Part shown: positions 14,001-26,600 of the stretch, piece by piece | How positions within the stretch are numbered: the stretch's first letter is position 1 | Layout of the letters: every line of letters starts with the position of its first letter | Source: Schistocephalus solidus | Taxonomy: Eukaryota > Platyhelminthes > Cestoda > Diphyllobothriidea > Diphyllobothriidae | Length of the DNA stretch: 64,000 bases | Assembly (NCBI GenBank): GCA_017591395.1 | Contig: WEDG01008616.1 | Span: forward strand, 47,321 to 111,320 | Reading direction: 5' to 3' | Position numbers and translations under genes: made by a program | The notes under the pieces: model-generated | The model's input: the letters and a program-made list of their open reading frames with translations, nothing else | What the model was told of the DNA's origin: nothing | The model's database searches: none

Positions 14001-16385
14001 GGGCTTGTGTCCTCTCCCATCTCCGATCTTATTGACTGTGTCTTGACACCGGGCCCAGATGGGGGGAGTGGAAAATAGAGTGAGTTAGATGTCTGTGCAA
14101 GTCTACTCTCACTATAATCCAGCGCAAGTCACCGTACCTGCACAACCCTGCTTTGGACGTCGTCGAAATCGACGGTCGAACTGTCGTTAGATATGGACTT
14201 CTGTGCATCTTCAGAGGCTGGAGACGTGTGCATTGTACCTGACGCGCAGCTCTCCAGTTTGAAAAGTGGGTGTGACACGAGCCTCTGCTTGCCTGCTATC
14301 CGAGTCGCACCAGCTCTCATCCCCACTGACAGTTCCACATTTTGACTGTCTTATCGCAAGTGGTAACTTGAGGTAGCATAGGCGGCAGGCAGATTGATGT
14401 GGTGATTGGCCGAGAAGTCACCTGACAACCTCCCTTCTGGCAGCTGTCCTCACATAGGATTTTTGCCTCGGTCTGCAACCTCGCCGGTGTCAAAGGTGTG
14501 CTTGTGTTCGCAATGTTGAGGACCGGCCTCTCTCCCTCTATCTCCTCCTTCTGGTTAAGTAGGAGAATTTCTTGGCGCAACACGTGTCTGTTTTATATAG
14601 AAAATATAAGACTGGTTGCAGGTGACACCTGGTTCAGCACAGCAGGCAAGTCCTGGGAAGCGCCGCATGTGGATCGTTATAGGTTCGGGGCCAATCAGCA
14701 CCTAAGGGTTCTGCTCGTACATCCGTGACCTTGCACGTTGGCTTGTCGCGCGCATGTCTCACGATGTCTAGGGTTCAGTAAAGGCAGTGTAGAGTGCCCT
14801 TCCGGGAGAGCATTGCATCGGGTTCCGAGTGACTCGCAGAATCTGGCCGTAGCCCCGGAAACACCCTTCGCACGCAGAAACCTCCGCCATGAACTTTGGC
14901 TGGGTGGATTTCCCAAATCGGCTCTTTCGGGGTATTTTAGTGTGCGCGAATAATCATTTACTCGCTTGACGCCTAAGTTGCTGCAGTGAACTACGTCTTA
15001 CCAATGGACCGTACAAAACTAACCTCGCTGGTGTTGCAGTGATTGGCTGCTGTTGTAGCCACTACAATGGGTTGAACTGTCGTTGCGTCAGGCCAAAAAT
15101 GGTCAGATTGGCATGGCGTAGACATTAGTTAGGCTGCACTGCATCTCGTTCGCGTTAAACGGAGGCTCGTGCCACACTGCACCTTATTTAATGGCCACTT
15201 GATCAACAGGCTCGGACAGGCCGACAACGCTGTATCCGTACTGCATCAAAATTCCTTCCCTGTCCTGTCTGACACTTAACTGTCAGAGTCGAACACTTGG
15301 GCATGAACCAGTCAATCTGTGGCTGCCAGGCGAAAGTCCTGAGTAATCTGGGATCGTTGTTAGTCGGAAGTGAATTTTGGCGAACCAGAAGCCTGGTTTA
15401 TCCGGTTGATAGACGAAAGTGGTTATTCCCCAGAACTCGTTTTCTCTCTCGGGGCATAACAGGCTTCGATCTCTCTACGTGGGAAGGACTACAAATGCCA
15501 CATTAAAAAGGAACCAATAAAGTCTGATACTCGTTCCAAAGGATGACCAAGTGTTCACATCAGCTGTAGAATTTCCTGTCCACGACATTAGGCTTGTCGT
15601 GGTAGGTTTCAGCAGATCCCGACCCCGTTGTCCTGCAGTAGGATATCTCAAATTTCACTCTTACACTTTCATTCCTTGCCCACGTTCCGGTAATTTATCT
15701 GATCGTGTCAATCGGCTAATCATCTCAACAATTTGGGAATCTTAGGATTCAGAATCATTTCAGTGGGTTCGTTTAACTTGCTGCTGACACCGCTGCGAAA
15801 ACCAATGCTCTAGATTGGGTATTGCGTTTCGGCAGCATTCTACCGGCTTTACATTCGAATGTGCGCTCGTCCGCATGCGTACTTGACTTATTTTCATGTC
15901 CTTGGCCGCACTGTTTGTCTCTAAGTGCGCGCTCGCGTTTGTTCGCCTGTACGTACGCGTACGCACTTTCTATGCAGGGCGACAAAAAAGGACCCGGACG
16001 ACCATCTAGCCTGGTATCACTTGGGCGTGGAGTTGGCCATTCAGCGCCAGATTGAGGAGGCCTTCAAGGCTTGCCAGCGCTCCATCCTCCTGGCGCCCTT
16101 GGTGCCTAACACCATTCGACTTCTCGCTCTGCTACACACTGCTGCGGCATCCGGCGCCTCAGGGACGTCAGGCGGCGGCAACCGACGCCGGCGGTTAGAG
16201 CAGGCGATACGAGCCTTGCGTGGTGGCCTTGCCGACCAACCCACTGATTTTGGTCTCCTCTTCACTCTCGCCCTCGTGGAAACCGAACTCAACGGTGCTC
16301 AGGCCGGTCTCCTTGTTTACATGCAGATGCTCGAGCAGTGGCGGGATTGCTTCAATGCGGCCTGTGACAATACGTAAGCACCCTC

Positions 16386-16431
<46 letters not shown>

Positions 16432-16975
16432 GTTTGATACTGTGTTGCTCACCGATCTGCTTAAGGAACATGTATGTTCCGTTGTGCCCTGGAGTTCAGA
16501 CTACAGCCCTCGCAGGCGGTCGCATAGCGACATGTAGCATATGTTAATAAAGTGGAACCGATAAAGACAAGGGAGACCGAAATGACCATTTCTGGCTTAT
16601 TAGCCGTCATCAGCCAATCATACCCAATCCAAAGTGTGGCACACCTGGGATTCAAGCCCGCGACCTTTGGTAATTAAGTCGAACGCTCTACCATTGAGCG
16701 ACCGCCTGCGAAGGCTCTAGTCTGAGCATTAGGGCACAACGGAACATACATGTTCCTTAAGCAGATCGGTGAGCCCCACACTATCATCATATTCCCGATC
16801 ACAACCGACAAAACAACGAGCCCGTGGCTCAAATGGTAGAGCGTTCGACTCAAATACCAAAGGTCGTGGGTTCGAATCCCAGGTGTGCTACACTTGGGAT
16901 TGGGTATGACTGGCTGATGACGCTAATAAGCCAGAAATGGCCATTCCGGTCTCCCTTGTCTTTGTCGGTTCCATT

Positions 16976-17070
<95 letters not shown>

Positions 17071-20000
17071 TGACAAAGACATATATATATATATTTCGAA
17101 GTAAAGAAGTTCTTTGGGAAACAATGAGTAACTTTATTATGTAAATTTTCGACGCTGCTACCCCAAGTCGTGGTCAGACTTGTGGCAAATGTGCAAAAAA
17201 CAGTTAAAATTTAAAACATGTCGGAAAATCGATATTGCTAAATCAGTCCTGTCAATAGGTGTCATTGTTGATGAACATCTAAATATGATTGGCTACCACC
17301 TTTTCCACTTGTCCTTGAGATTATTGTACCCGGCACCAATTCGATGTGCCGATTAATGCACGAGTCATCAAAATGAATGGCCTCTAAGAATTCCCGGCTT
17401 CTCTTCGATGGGCAGAAGCCAACAATGCGCGTTTTATCCCATGCAAATTTGTGCCCAGTTTCTAGTGTATGTACGGCAACTTGAGACAGGTGGTCTCGTC
17501 TCTTTACAGCCAAATGATGTTCGTGTAGGCGTGTAGAGACTGATATGAAAAGAAGGCATCCCAAGAAGTAAAGTTGAAGTTGAATACGTTCTATGGGAAA
17601 TGGAGCTTTATTGTGTAAATTTTCAACACCGGTTCTCCGGGTCGTCGTCAGACGCAGGCGGGCAGCAAATGTGACCAAAAACAGTTAACATCGTAATCAC
17701 GCGGAAAAAAATCGATACTGGCGTGAACATTGGCACCATTGAGCGGCCGCCGTGTGTATCAGCCTGTCCTGATTGGTTCTTGTTTCTTCCATTTCTCCTT
17801 GAGATGTCTGTACGCCGCATTCAACTCGATATGTCTGTTGATGCATGACTCATCTGAATGCATCGCCTCGAGGAACTCTCGACCTTTCTTGAAGGGACAG
17901 GCGGCGACAATCCGAGTTTTATCCCAAGCGAAGGTGTGCCCGGTGTCTAGAGTATGCATAGCTGTTTGGGACAGATGGTCCCGCCTCTAACTGCCAACTG
18001 ATGTTCATAGATGCGTGTAGAGGCGGATTTGCCGGTCTGACCACAATACACGGCATCACATGCTTCACACGGGATCTTGTAGATGAATTCTTTCTTGTCC
18101 AAATAGTTGACCCTTTCCTTAGGGTGGACAAGCTGGGTACGCAAAGTGGTTGTCGGTTTGTGCGCCACATGAATTTGGTGCTTCCTTAGGTGTCTTTCGA
18201 CGAGTTCAGACACATTCTTAATGTAGGGAAGGGTTCGCCATGTTTTTATTTTTGGCGCCGCGTTAGAACTACTTGGTTCCTTTTCTGTCGACTTCTGTCC
18301 TTTCAAGTATCGGCGTACAAAATCCTTAGGGTACCCGTTCTGCGAAAATAATTCACACAAGTAATTTAGTTCGATTCGATAGCCTTCTTCGTCGGAGCAA
18401 TGGGTTTTTGCTCGACTGAGTAGACTGTTGACAGCACTCCGTTTGTGAGCGATAGGCTGATTGCTCTCATAAGGCAGAATAACTTCGGCATAAATTTCCT
18501 TTCGATAAACCGATGTGCGTAGTGTTCCGTCGGTTTTTCGTTGTACGAGAACATCCAGGAATGGGAGTTTATTGTCAACTTCCTTTTCGATTGTGAATTG
18601 GATTCCCGGGATTGTGGAGTTGATAATGTTATGGAGTATTTCCAGTTGGTCCTTTTTAACGACAACAAATGTGTCGTTTACATAACATAGCCATAATTTA
18701 GGATAAACGAACGGAAGAGCAGTGGCCTCGAGTTTCTGCATTGCGATTTCGGCGAGAAAACCAGAGATGGGTGACCCCCATTGGAGCTCCTTTCAGTTGC
18801 TTATAGCATTTTCGGTCGAATGAAAAGTTAGTTTCTAAACAAAGATCCATGAGCTATATATATATACGAATAAATTAGAATACGGGCATCCCAAGAAGTA
18901 TATGTATATATGAAAAGAAAAATTGCTCTTCGGGAAATGGAGTTGTACTCGTAAATTTTCAAGTTGGTGACACCAACCCGTCATCAAACGAAATGAACAG
19001 AGGAGAAAGTGAAGTGGCGCGACAGGACAGATGGTGACAAACAAACAGCTGGTGTGATTGGGTGGTGGGTGGACCATTTCTCGGGGCATGTTTTGGGACG
19101 GGAGAGGTGAAGAGAGAAAAATTACATTGGCTTTTTGGGAGGGGAAGGTGGGCGGCGAGTAACTACGGTCGGCTAGATTATCGATCATGGTTCCGGGTTG
19201 GATTTAGGGGTCACTGCGTCGGTTGGAGGTGTCGGAATGTTTAATTGCGGTTCACCATGTGTGAGGTGGGGTTGGCGAAAAGTGAGATTAAAATCCGCAA
19301 GGATTAGCAGTCGTTGCTAGGGGGTGGGCGCTCGTTAGTAAATCGTGCACGTAATCCTTCTTAATGAGCATCTAGGTCAACGTGGCGGTTAATGCTAGTT
19401 GTGCTAGAGTGCCAAGCTTCGAGGAATTCTCGAGCTTGTTTGGTGTTGGCCATGGCGATCACTTCGGTACCGTCCCAATTGAAGCGATGGTCGCATTCAA
19501 GGGAGTGCGCAAACACGAGTGATAAGGGGTCACGTCGGCGAATGGCTAGCTTATGTTCGTTGATCCGAGTCCCAAGACGTCGGCCTGTGTGGCCAATGTA
19601 AACAGAAGGGCAGTTGGCGCACGGTATGCGGTAAATGACATTGCTTAATTGTTCTTTTGGTAGGGGGTCCTTTACTCTGCATAGGGTTGCGCGTATGGAG
19701 AACGCAGGCTTGTGGGCGACAGAGATGCCAAAGTGACTTAATTGTCGAGAGATTGTTTCGGAAACACCTTGCATGTAAGGTAAGGAATAAAATTTCCGTG
19801 GCATTATATCTCCATTAGAAAAAAGGTTATGCGTTTGTCTCTGACGTCGAAGACAATTTTTCACGAAGCTCGTTGGGTATCCATTGGACCGGAAGAACTG
19901 ATACAAATACGATAGTTCTTTCTTAAGGTCATCGCTTATTCAATAGCGGAAGGCCCGATGTAAAAGGGTGCGAACACAGCTTCTTTTGTGGGCCGCAGGG

Positions 20001-23000
20001 TGGTTACTTGCATAGTTAAGCACGATTTCTGCAGTAGAGTCCTTTCGGTGGACGCTTGTTGCGAGTCCACCATCACTGAATCGTTGTATGTTCACGTCTA
20101 GGAATGGTAGTGTATCTCTTGTTGCAGCTTCGCGTGTAAATTGTATAGTCGGGAAGACCCCATTCAGACTCTGGTGCAATTGCTCAACGTCACAAGTCTT
20201 ATGATAACGAATGTGTCATCTACGTAGCGGAGCCATATCTTTGGTTTGAAACCTTGTAAGACGCCTTCTTCTAGTCGCTGTAAGACTAATTTGGCAAGTA
20301 GTCCCGATATTGGAGAGCCCATTGGGGTGCCCTTAACTTGTTGATAGTATTTGTCATCGAATTGACAATAGTTCTTAAGGCATAGCTTAAGCACGTCTGA
20401 AACGTGCTGCTTTGGAATGCCGATAGGATTTTCATCTAGACATCGCCCTATGCTGTCAATGGTCAAGTCATGCGGTACAGAGGAAAACAGAGAAACAACG
20501 TCGAACGATACAATACATTCGTCAGGACTTACTTGAACTCCTTTGAATTTTTCTGTAGGAATGCCTGCGAGTTTCTTACGTTGTATTGTGATCCATCACT
20601 GAGGTGCTTTAGTTTCCTGTATAGCCATTTGGCAAGATTGTAAGTCGGGGATCCAATAAGCGGTATTGTGATCCTCAATGGTGCATCTGGTTTGTGCACC
20701 TTTGGAAGGCGATACGGGGGTCACTGAGGGTTATAAATCTTGAGTCCTCGGGGTTAATGAGTTTCAATCGAGAAAGTTCGTTCACTTTCTTCTTTACAGC
20801 AGCTGCCTGTTTTTTCGTTGGGTCCGCATCAAGTGGGGTGTACGCTTCCCTGTCATTGAAGGTCTGGTTTGCCTTGTTGACGTAGTCGGTCTTGTCCATG
20901 ATAACAGTTGGGGGAAATTCGCACAGGCATAGGCGACGACTTACGAACAACTAAATTTCCTCCACCGCTGTCGCGATCGCGGTATTCTTCCGAAGTCACT
21001 TCGATTCAAGCCCACTATACCCAATGAGACTGGAAGACAACTCGCACGCCGACGTCCACCTTCGTATTTGCCGCTTCGAAGCCACAATTGCCTACCTAAA
21101 AAACCGGTGCTTTTCATGTCTACCCGGGAACCTATTCGACGAAGTACTACAAAGGATAATTGCCACCACCAAGGACGCCTGAATGAAGAAACGAGCAAAC
21201 CTACAAGAGAAACTCAAATCTCTTCTCCGTTCTACAAATGAAAACAGCATGCCGACGAGCGTTGTTAACCTTTCCAAAAGGAATCTAACATCCGCTGAAA
21301 TAAACCTCCTATCTAAAGGAATAAAATTCAGCCATGCCGATGCTACACCGACAAACTTCCTAGCCAATCTTGAATCCCTTCTGCTGACCTCCACCGTCCC
21401 CGAGGACATACGTGCGGACATACGTAGCTGCGCCACTGGTCTCCTTCGGAAAAGGAAACATAATCAAACCTTAGCAATCGAAGAAGCGAAGGGATTGAAA
21501 TCACTGAGAGCAGATGAACGTATAGTCATTGTGCCTGCTGACAAAGGTGGCGCAACTGTTATCATGGACAAGACCGACTACGTCAACAAGGCAAACCAGA
21601 TCTTCAATGACAGGGAAGCGTACACCCCACTTGATGCGGACCCAACGAAAAAACAGGCAGCTGCTGTAAAGAAGAAAGTGAACGAACTTTCTCGATTGAA
21701 ACTCATTAAACCCGAGGACTCCAGATTTATGACCCTCAGTGACCACCGTATCGCACTTGCATATGGCCTTCCAAAGGTGCACAAACCAGATGCACCATTG
21801 AGGATCATAGTACCGCTTATTGGATCCCCGATTTACAATCTTGCCAAACGGCTATACAGGAAACTAAAGCACCTCAGTGATGGATCACAATGCAACCTAA
21901 GAAACTCGCAGGCATTCCTACAGAAAATTCAAGGAGTTCAAGTAAGTCCTGACGAATGTATTGTATCGTTCGACGTTGTTTCTCTGTTTTCCTCTGTACC
22001 GCATGACTTGACCATTGACAGCATAGGGCGATGTCTAGATGAAAATCCTATCGGCATTCCAAAGCAGCACGTTTCAGACGTGCTTTAGCTATGCCTTAAG
22101 AACTATTGTCAATTCGATGACAAATACTATCAACAAGTTAAGGGCACCCCAATGGGCTCTCCAATATCGGGGCTACTTGCCGAATTAGTCTTACAGCGAC
22201 TAGAAGAAGGCGTCTTACAACGTTTCAAACCAAAGATATGGCTCCGCTACGTAGATGACACATTCGTTATCATAAAGACTTGTGACGTTGAGCAATTGCA
22301 CCAGAGTCTGAATGGGGTCTTCCCGACTATACAATTTACACGCGAAGCTGCAACAAGAGATACACTACCATTCCTAGACGTGAACATACAACGATTCAGT
22401 GATGGTGGACTCGCAACAAGCGTCCACCGAAAGGACTCTACTGCAGAAATCGTGCTTAACTATGCAAGTAACCACCCTGCGGCCCACAAAAGAAGCTGTG
22501 TTCGCACCCTTTACATCGGGCCTTCCGCTTTGAATAAGCGATGACCTTAAGAAAGAACTATCGTATTTTGTATCAGTTCTTCCGGTCCAATGGATACCCA
22601 ACGAGCTTCGTGAAAATTGTCTTCGACGTCAGAGACAAACGCATAACCTTTTTCTAATGGAGATATAATGCCACGGAAATTTTATTCCTTACCTTACATG
22701 CAAAGTGTTTCCGAAACAATCTCTCGACAATTGTCACTTTGGCATCTCTGTCGCCCACAAGCCTGCGTTCTCCATACGCGCAACCCTATGCAGAGTAAGC
22801 GACCCCTACCAAAAGAACAATTAAGCAATGTCATTTACCGCATACCGTGCGCCAACTGCCCTTCTGTTTACATTGGCCACACAGGCCGACGTCTTGGGAC
22901 TCGGATCAACGAACATAAGCTAGCCATTCGCCGACGTGACCCCTTATCACTCGTGTTTGCGCACTCCCTTAAATGCGACCATCGCTTCAATTGGGACGGT

Positions 23001-23586
23001 ACCGAAGTGATCGCCATGGCCAACATCAAACAAGCTCGAGAATTCCTCGAAGCTTGGCACTCTAGCACAACTAGCATTAACCGCCACGTTGACCTAGATG
23101 CTCATTAAGAAGGATTACGTGCATCGATTTACTAACGAGCGCATACTCCTAGCTAACGACTCGCTAATCCTTGCGGATTTTAATCTCACTTTTCGCCAAC
23201 CCCACCTCACATGGTGAACCGCAATTAAACATTCCGACACATCCAACCGTCGCAGTGACCCCTAAATCCAACCCGGAACCATGATCGATAATCTAGCCGA
23301 CCGTAGTTGCTCGCCACCTTCCCTCCCAGAAAAGCCAATGTAATTTTTCTCTTCACCTCCCGTCCCAAAACATGCCCCGAGTAATGGTCCACCCACCACC
23401 CAATCACACCAGCTGTTTGTTTGTCACCATCTGTCCTGTCGCGCCACTTCACTTTCTCCTCTGTTCATTTCGTTTGACGACGGGTTGGTGTCACCAACTT
23501 GAAAATTTACGAGTACAACTCCATTTCCCGAAGAGCATTATTCTTATTCTTATACTATCTCGGGATGCAAACCACCTCTGTTATTC

Positions 23587-23683
<97 letters not shown>

Positions 23684-26600
23684 GAATGGAACCGGCAAAG
23701 ACAAGGGAGACCGGAATGGCCATTTCTGGCTTATTAGCCGCCATCAGCTAGTCATACCCAATCCCAAGTGTGGCACACCTGGGATTCGAACCCGCGACCT
23801 TTGGTATTTGAGTCGAACGCTCTACCATTGAGTCACGGGCTCGTTTTTTTGTCGGTTGTGATCGGGAATATGATGATAGTGTGAGGCTCACGGATCTGCT
23901 TAAGGAACATGCATGTTCCGTTGTGCCCTGGAGCTCAGACTAGAGCCCTCGCAGGCGGTCGCATAGCGACGTGTACCGTATGATGGAATGGAACCGACAA
24001 AGACAAGGAAGACCGGAATGGCCATTTCTGGCTTATTAGCCGTCCTCAGCCAGTCATATCCAATCCCAAGTGTGGCACACCTGGGATTCGAACCCACGAC
24101 CTTTGGTAATTGATTCGAACGCTCTACCATTGAGCCACGGGCTCGTTGTTTTGTCGGTTGCGATCGGGAATATGATTATAGTGTGTTGCTCACCGATTTG
24201 CATAAGGAACATATATGTTCCGTTGTGCCCTGGAGCTCAGAATAGAGCCGTCGCATAGTATATGTTGATAAAGTGGAACCGACAAAGACAAGGGAGACCG
24301 GAATGGCCATTTCTGGCTTATTAGCCGTCATCAGCCAGTCATACCCAATCCCAAGTGTGGCACAATCAGAATAGCATGACCGACAAATACAAGGTCATAT
24401 CGGTTATGTTATCTTGCCTATATCATTAGCCCCAGTGTGGCTGCTGGCGGGGCTCGATAGTGAGCGCAAAGGCACAATGGGATGAGTGCGTCCTGTAACC
24501 GATCGGTGAGCGCCTTCTTACCAGATATATACATAAGGTGAATAGGTTCTTGGGGACAAAAGAGGAACATTTATTGGTATATTTTCGACGCTCTTTCCTC
24601 AGTTCATCGTTAGATTAGAGTAACAGTCTGGAGGACAGCATTGAAGACACATCCTTTCCCCTGCAATCCCAAACGACATTTGCGCGTTTTCCTACAATAC
24701 CATATTGATATCGCTTTACTGAAAAAGATGCAATGACTTGGGTAGCTATTTCTGACGTATCTGCTGTCGACGTCCGTTTCCGTCCAAACCCTAGGTCACG
24801 AAGACCTAGAGTTGGGCAATGGATCAAGGGCTTTTGGATGAACCGCCACTGAGTCGCAAACTCGCAGTTGCCGGATGTTAGAAATATTCACCTCTAGTTG
24901 AAACAGTCTCTCAGTGAATGCTACTTGCAAACTTTGCTGACTCGCATCGGACGAATAAGCAACGCGATGCCTTCAGAACTTACTGGGCGCCGATCTGGCA
25001 GATCGGTTTCCTATAGAATTTTCACATGCCATATGTCCGTATCCCGAGATGGCGAATGTTGTCTACCATTATCTTGTCCCCCTGTACCCGGTGAGCTGAA
25101 GGAGAGAAAGGGAGTGCCATCCCCTTGGCTGAGAAATCATCGTTACACCGAAAGCTTTCACTAAAATGCCTTCCAACGAACCATGGTTTAACTCGGTTTT
25201 GGATGGCCGGAGGATCGTGCTGAGGATCAGTGACACCGAGTTGAGCGACCACGCTAAATTTTCTGGTTTTTTCACGGACGACATCCTGGTTTGAAATTAG
25301 AGCTTAGTGTAGATCACTCGAAATGAAGTTTTAAAGGGTCAGTCCGAAAGTTGTTCTGAATATTCGAGCCCAAATCCATCAGTTTTAGCTGTCTATGCTC
25401 CCAGTATTGTAGACAATGCAGCATACCAAGTTATCTAACTAAAATAAGTAGCAATCATACGCACAGCGGTCGGGTCCATTCACTGCCTCTGTCCAACGTT
25501 TTTGTTTTGTGTTTCAGTTTCAAAGCTTTGATGTCAATGCTGAATTTCAGTGCACTGCGAGATCATCTTCAGTTGGTGGCAAATAGCCATTCAAACACTG
25601 AGTCGGTCACTGTTTCCGGGGCTACTGTGGATTTTGCCTACACCGACGTCACGGACTGTGAGGCCGGTATAAACTTCGCCGGCGACAGCTGTGGTCTCCC
25701 TAGTCTAACTCGTCTGGAGACCACGTTTGCTGAGATTGCCGGGGCTCGCACCCCCCAACCGCCCACTTCACCCACTAAGCCCAGCATTAAAAACTCTGTA
25801 CCTGCGTTCAGCCTCCTCGCCAAGATCCTCGGAGCCATGGGTAAGTACATTTTTGCCCTTTATAGTTCGCCCCACTCCTTCCTGTCCTCACATTGCTTTG
25901 TTCCTCACGACCTCTCGCCTTCCTGCTTGGTCATATTTACCTGTTTCACTCTCCTACAGTCTTCCTTTTGGCCTTTTTACGGCATCCTCATCCTTGTGAG
26001 ATCCAAGTTGCCTTTAAAGTAGCCAGGTATGTCTGGAGCGGAAACCAGATCGTGTGTGGCCCGCGTAGATTAGCGGTGTAGCTTCGTAAATCATTGTGCC
26101 CACGCCCACCAACGGCTGTCTAATCATCGGAGCAAGGTGAGTGAGGAAGAAGAGTGTGGTAAATGCACTATAAAGTAATTCACGTGGGGCACGTGGTGGA
26201 CGTTATTGTGTTTGATGGTTGAAGTGTCTGGTCAGTATTATCTTATTGAGCATTGCGATGTATTCGAAGTTGTTTGAGTGTTGTTCCTGCCTTTGGACAG
26301 GAGAAGATCACTTCGTGTGATTGAGGTCAAGCAGCTAGAGTTGTAGCTGATGACGATACTAGGAAAGTCACCATGACGTCCTCGTTTTGGCGTCGAATTG
26401 ACTGGCTGAGGCAGCGCCATTTCTGAGGTTTGAGTATTTTCCAGCGGTAGGAGGGTTGATCCTTGTGGTTAGTGTTGTTTGCGGTGGATGGAAGCCCAGA
26501 GTATCCGAGCCTGGAATATGCATTCGCTGTGTGGACGGGTGGGAGAGTGTGATCGACCTGGACGAGCAACTTTTTTTCCCGGCACGACATTAATCGATAG

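Noticed and set aside
16817..16900. Functional tRNA gene with good box A and box B
   Set aside because: Same SINE body follows, the anticodon arm does not fold normally, and multiple copies are in the window.
16824..17144. Open frame with long Tyr-Ile repeats
   Set aside because: It is a translation of the (TA)n microsatellite.
20941..21436. Minus-strand open frames (85 and 114 residues)
   Set aside because: Antisense shadows of the PLE-D N-terminal coding region.
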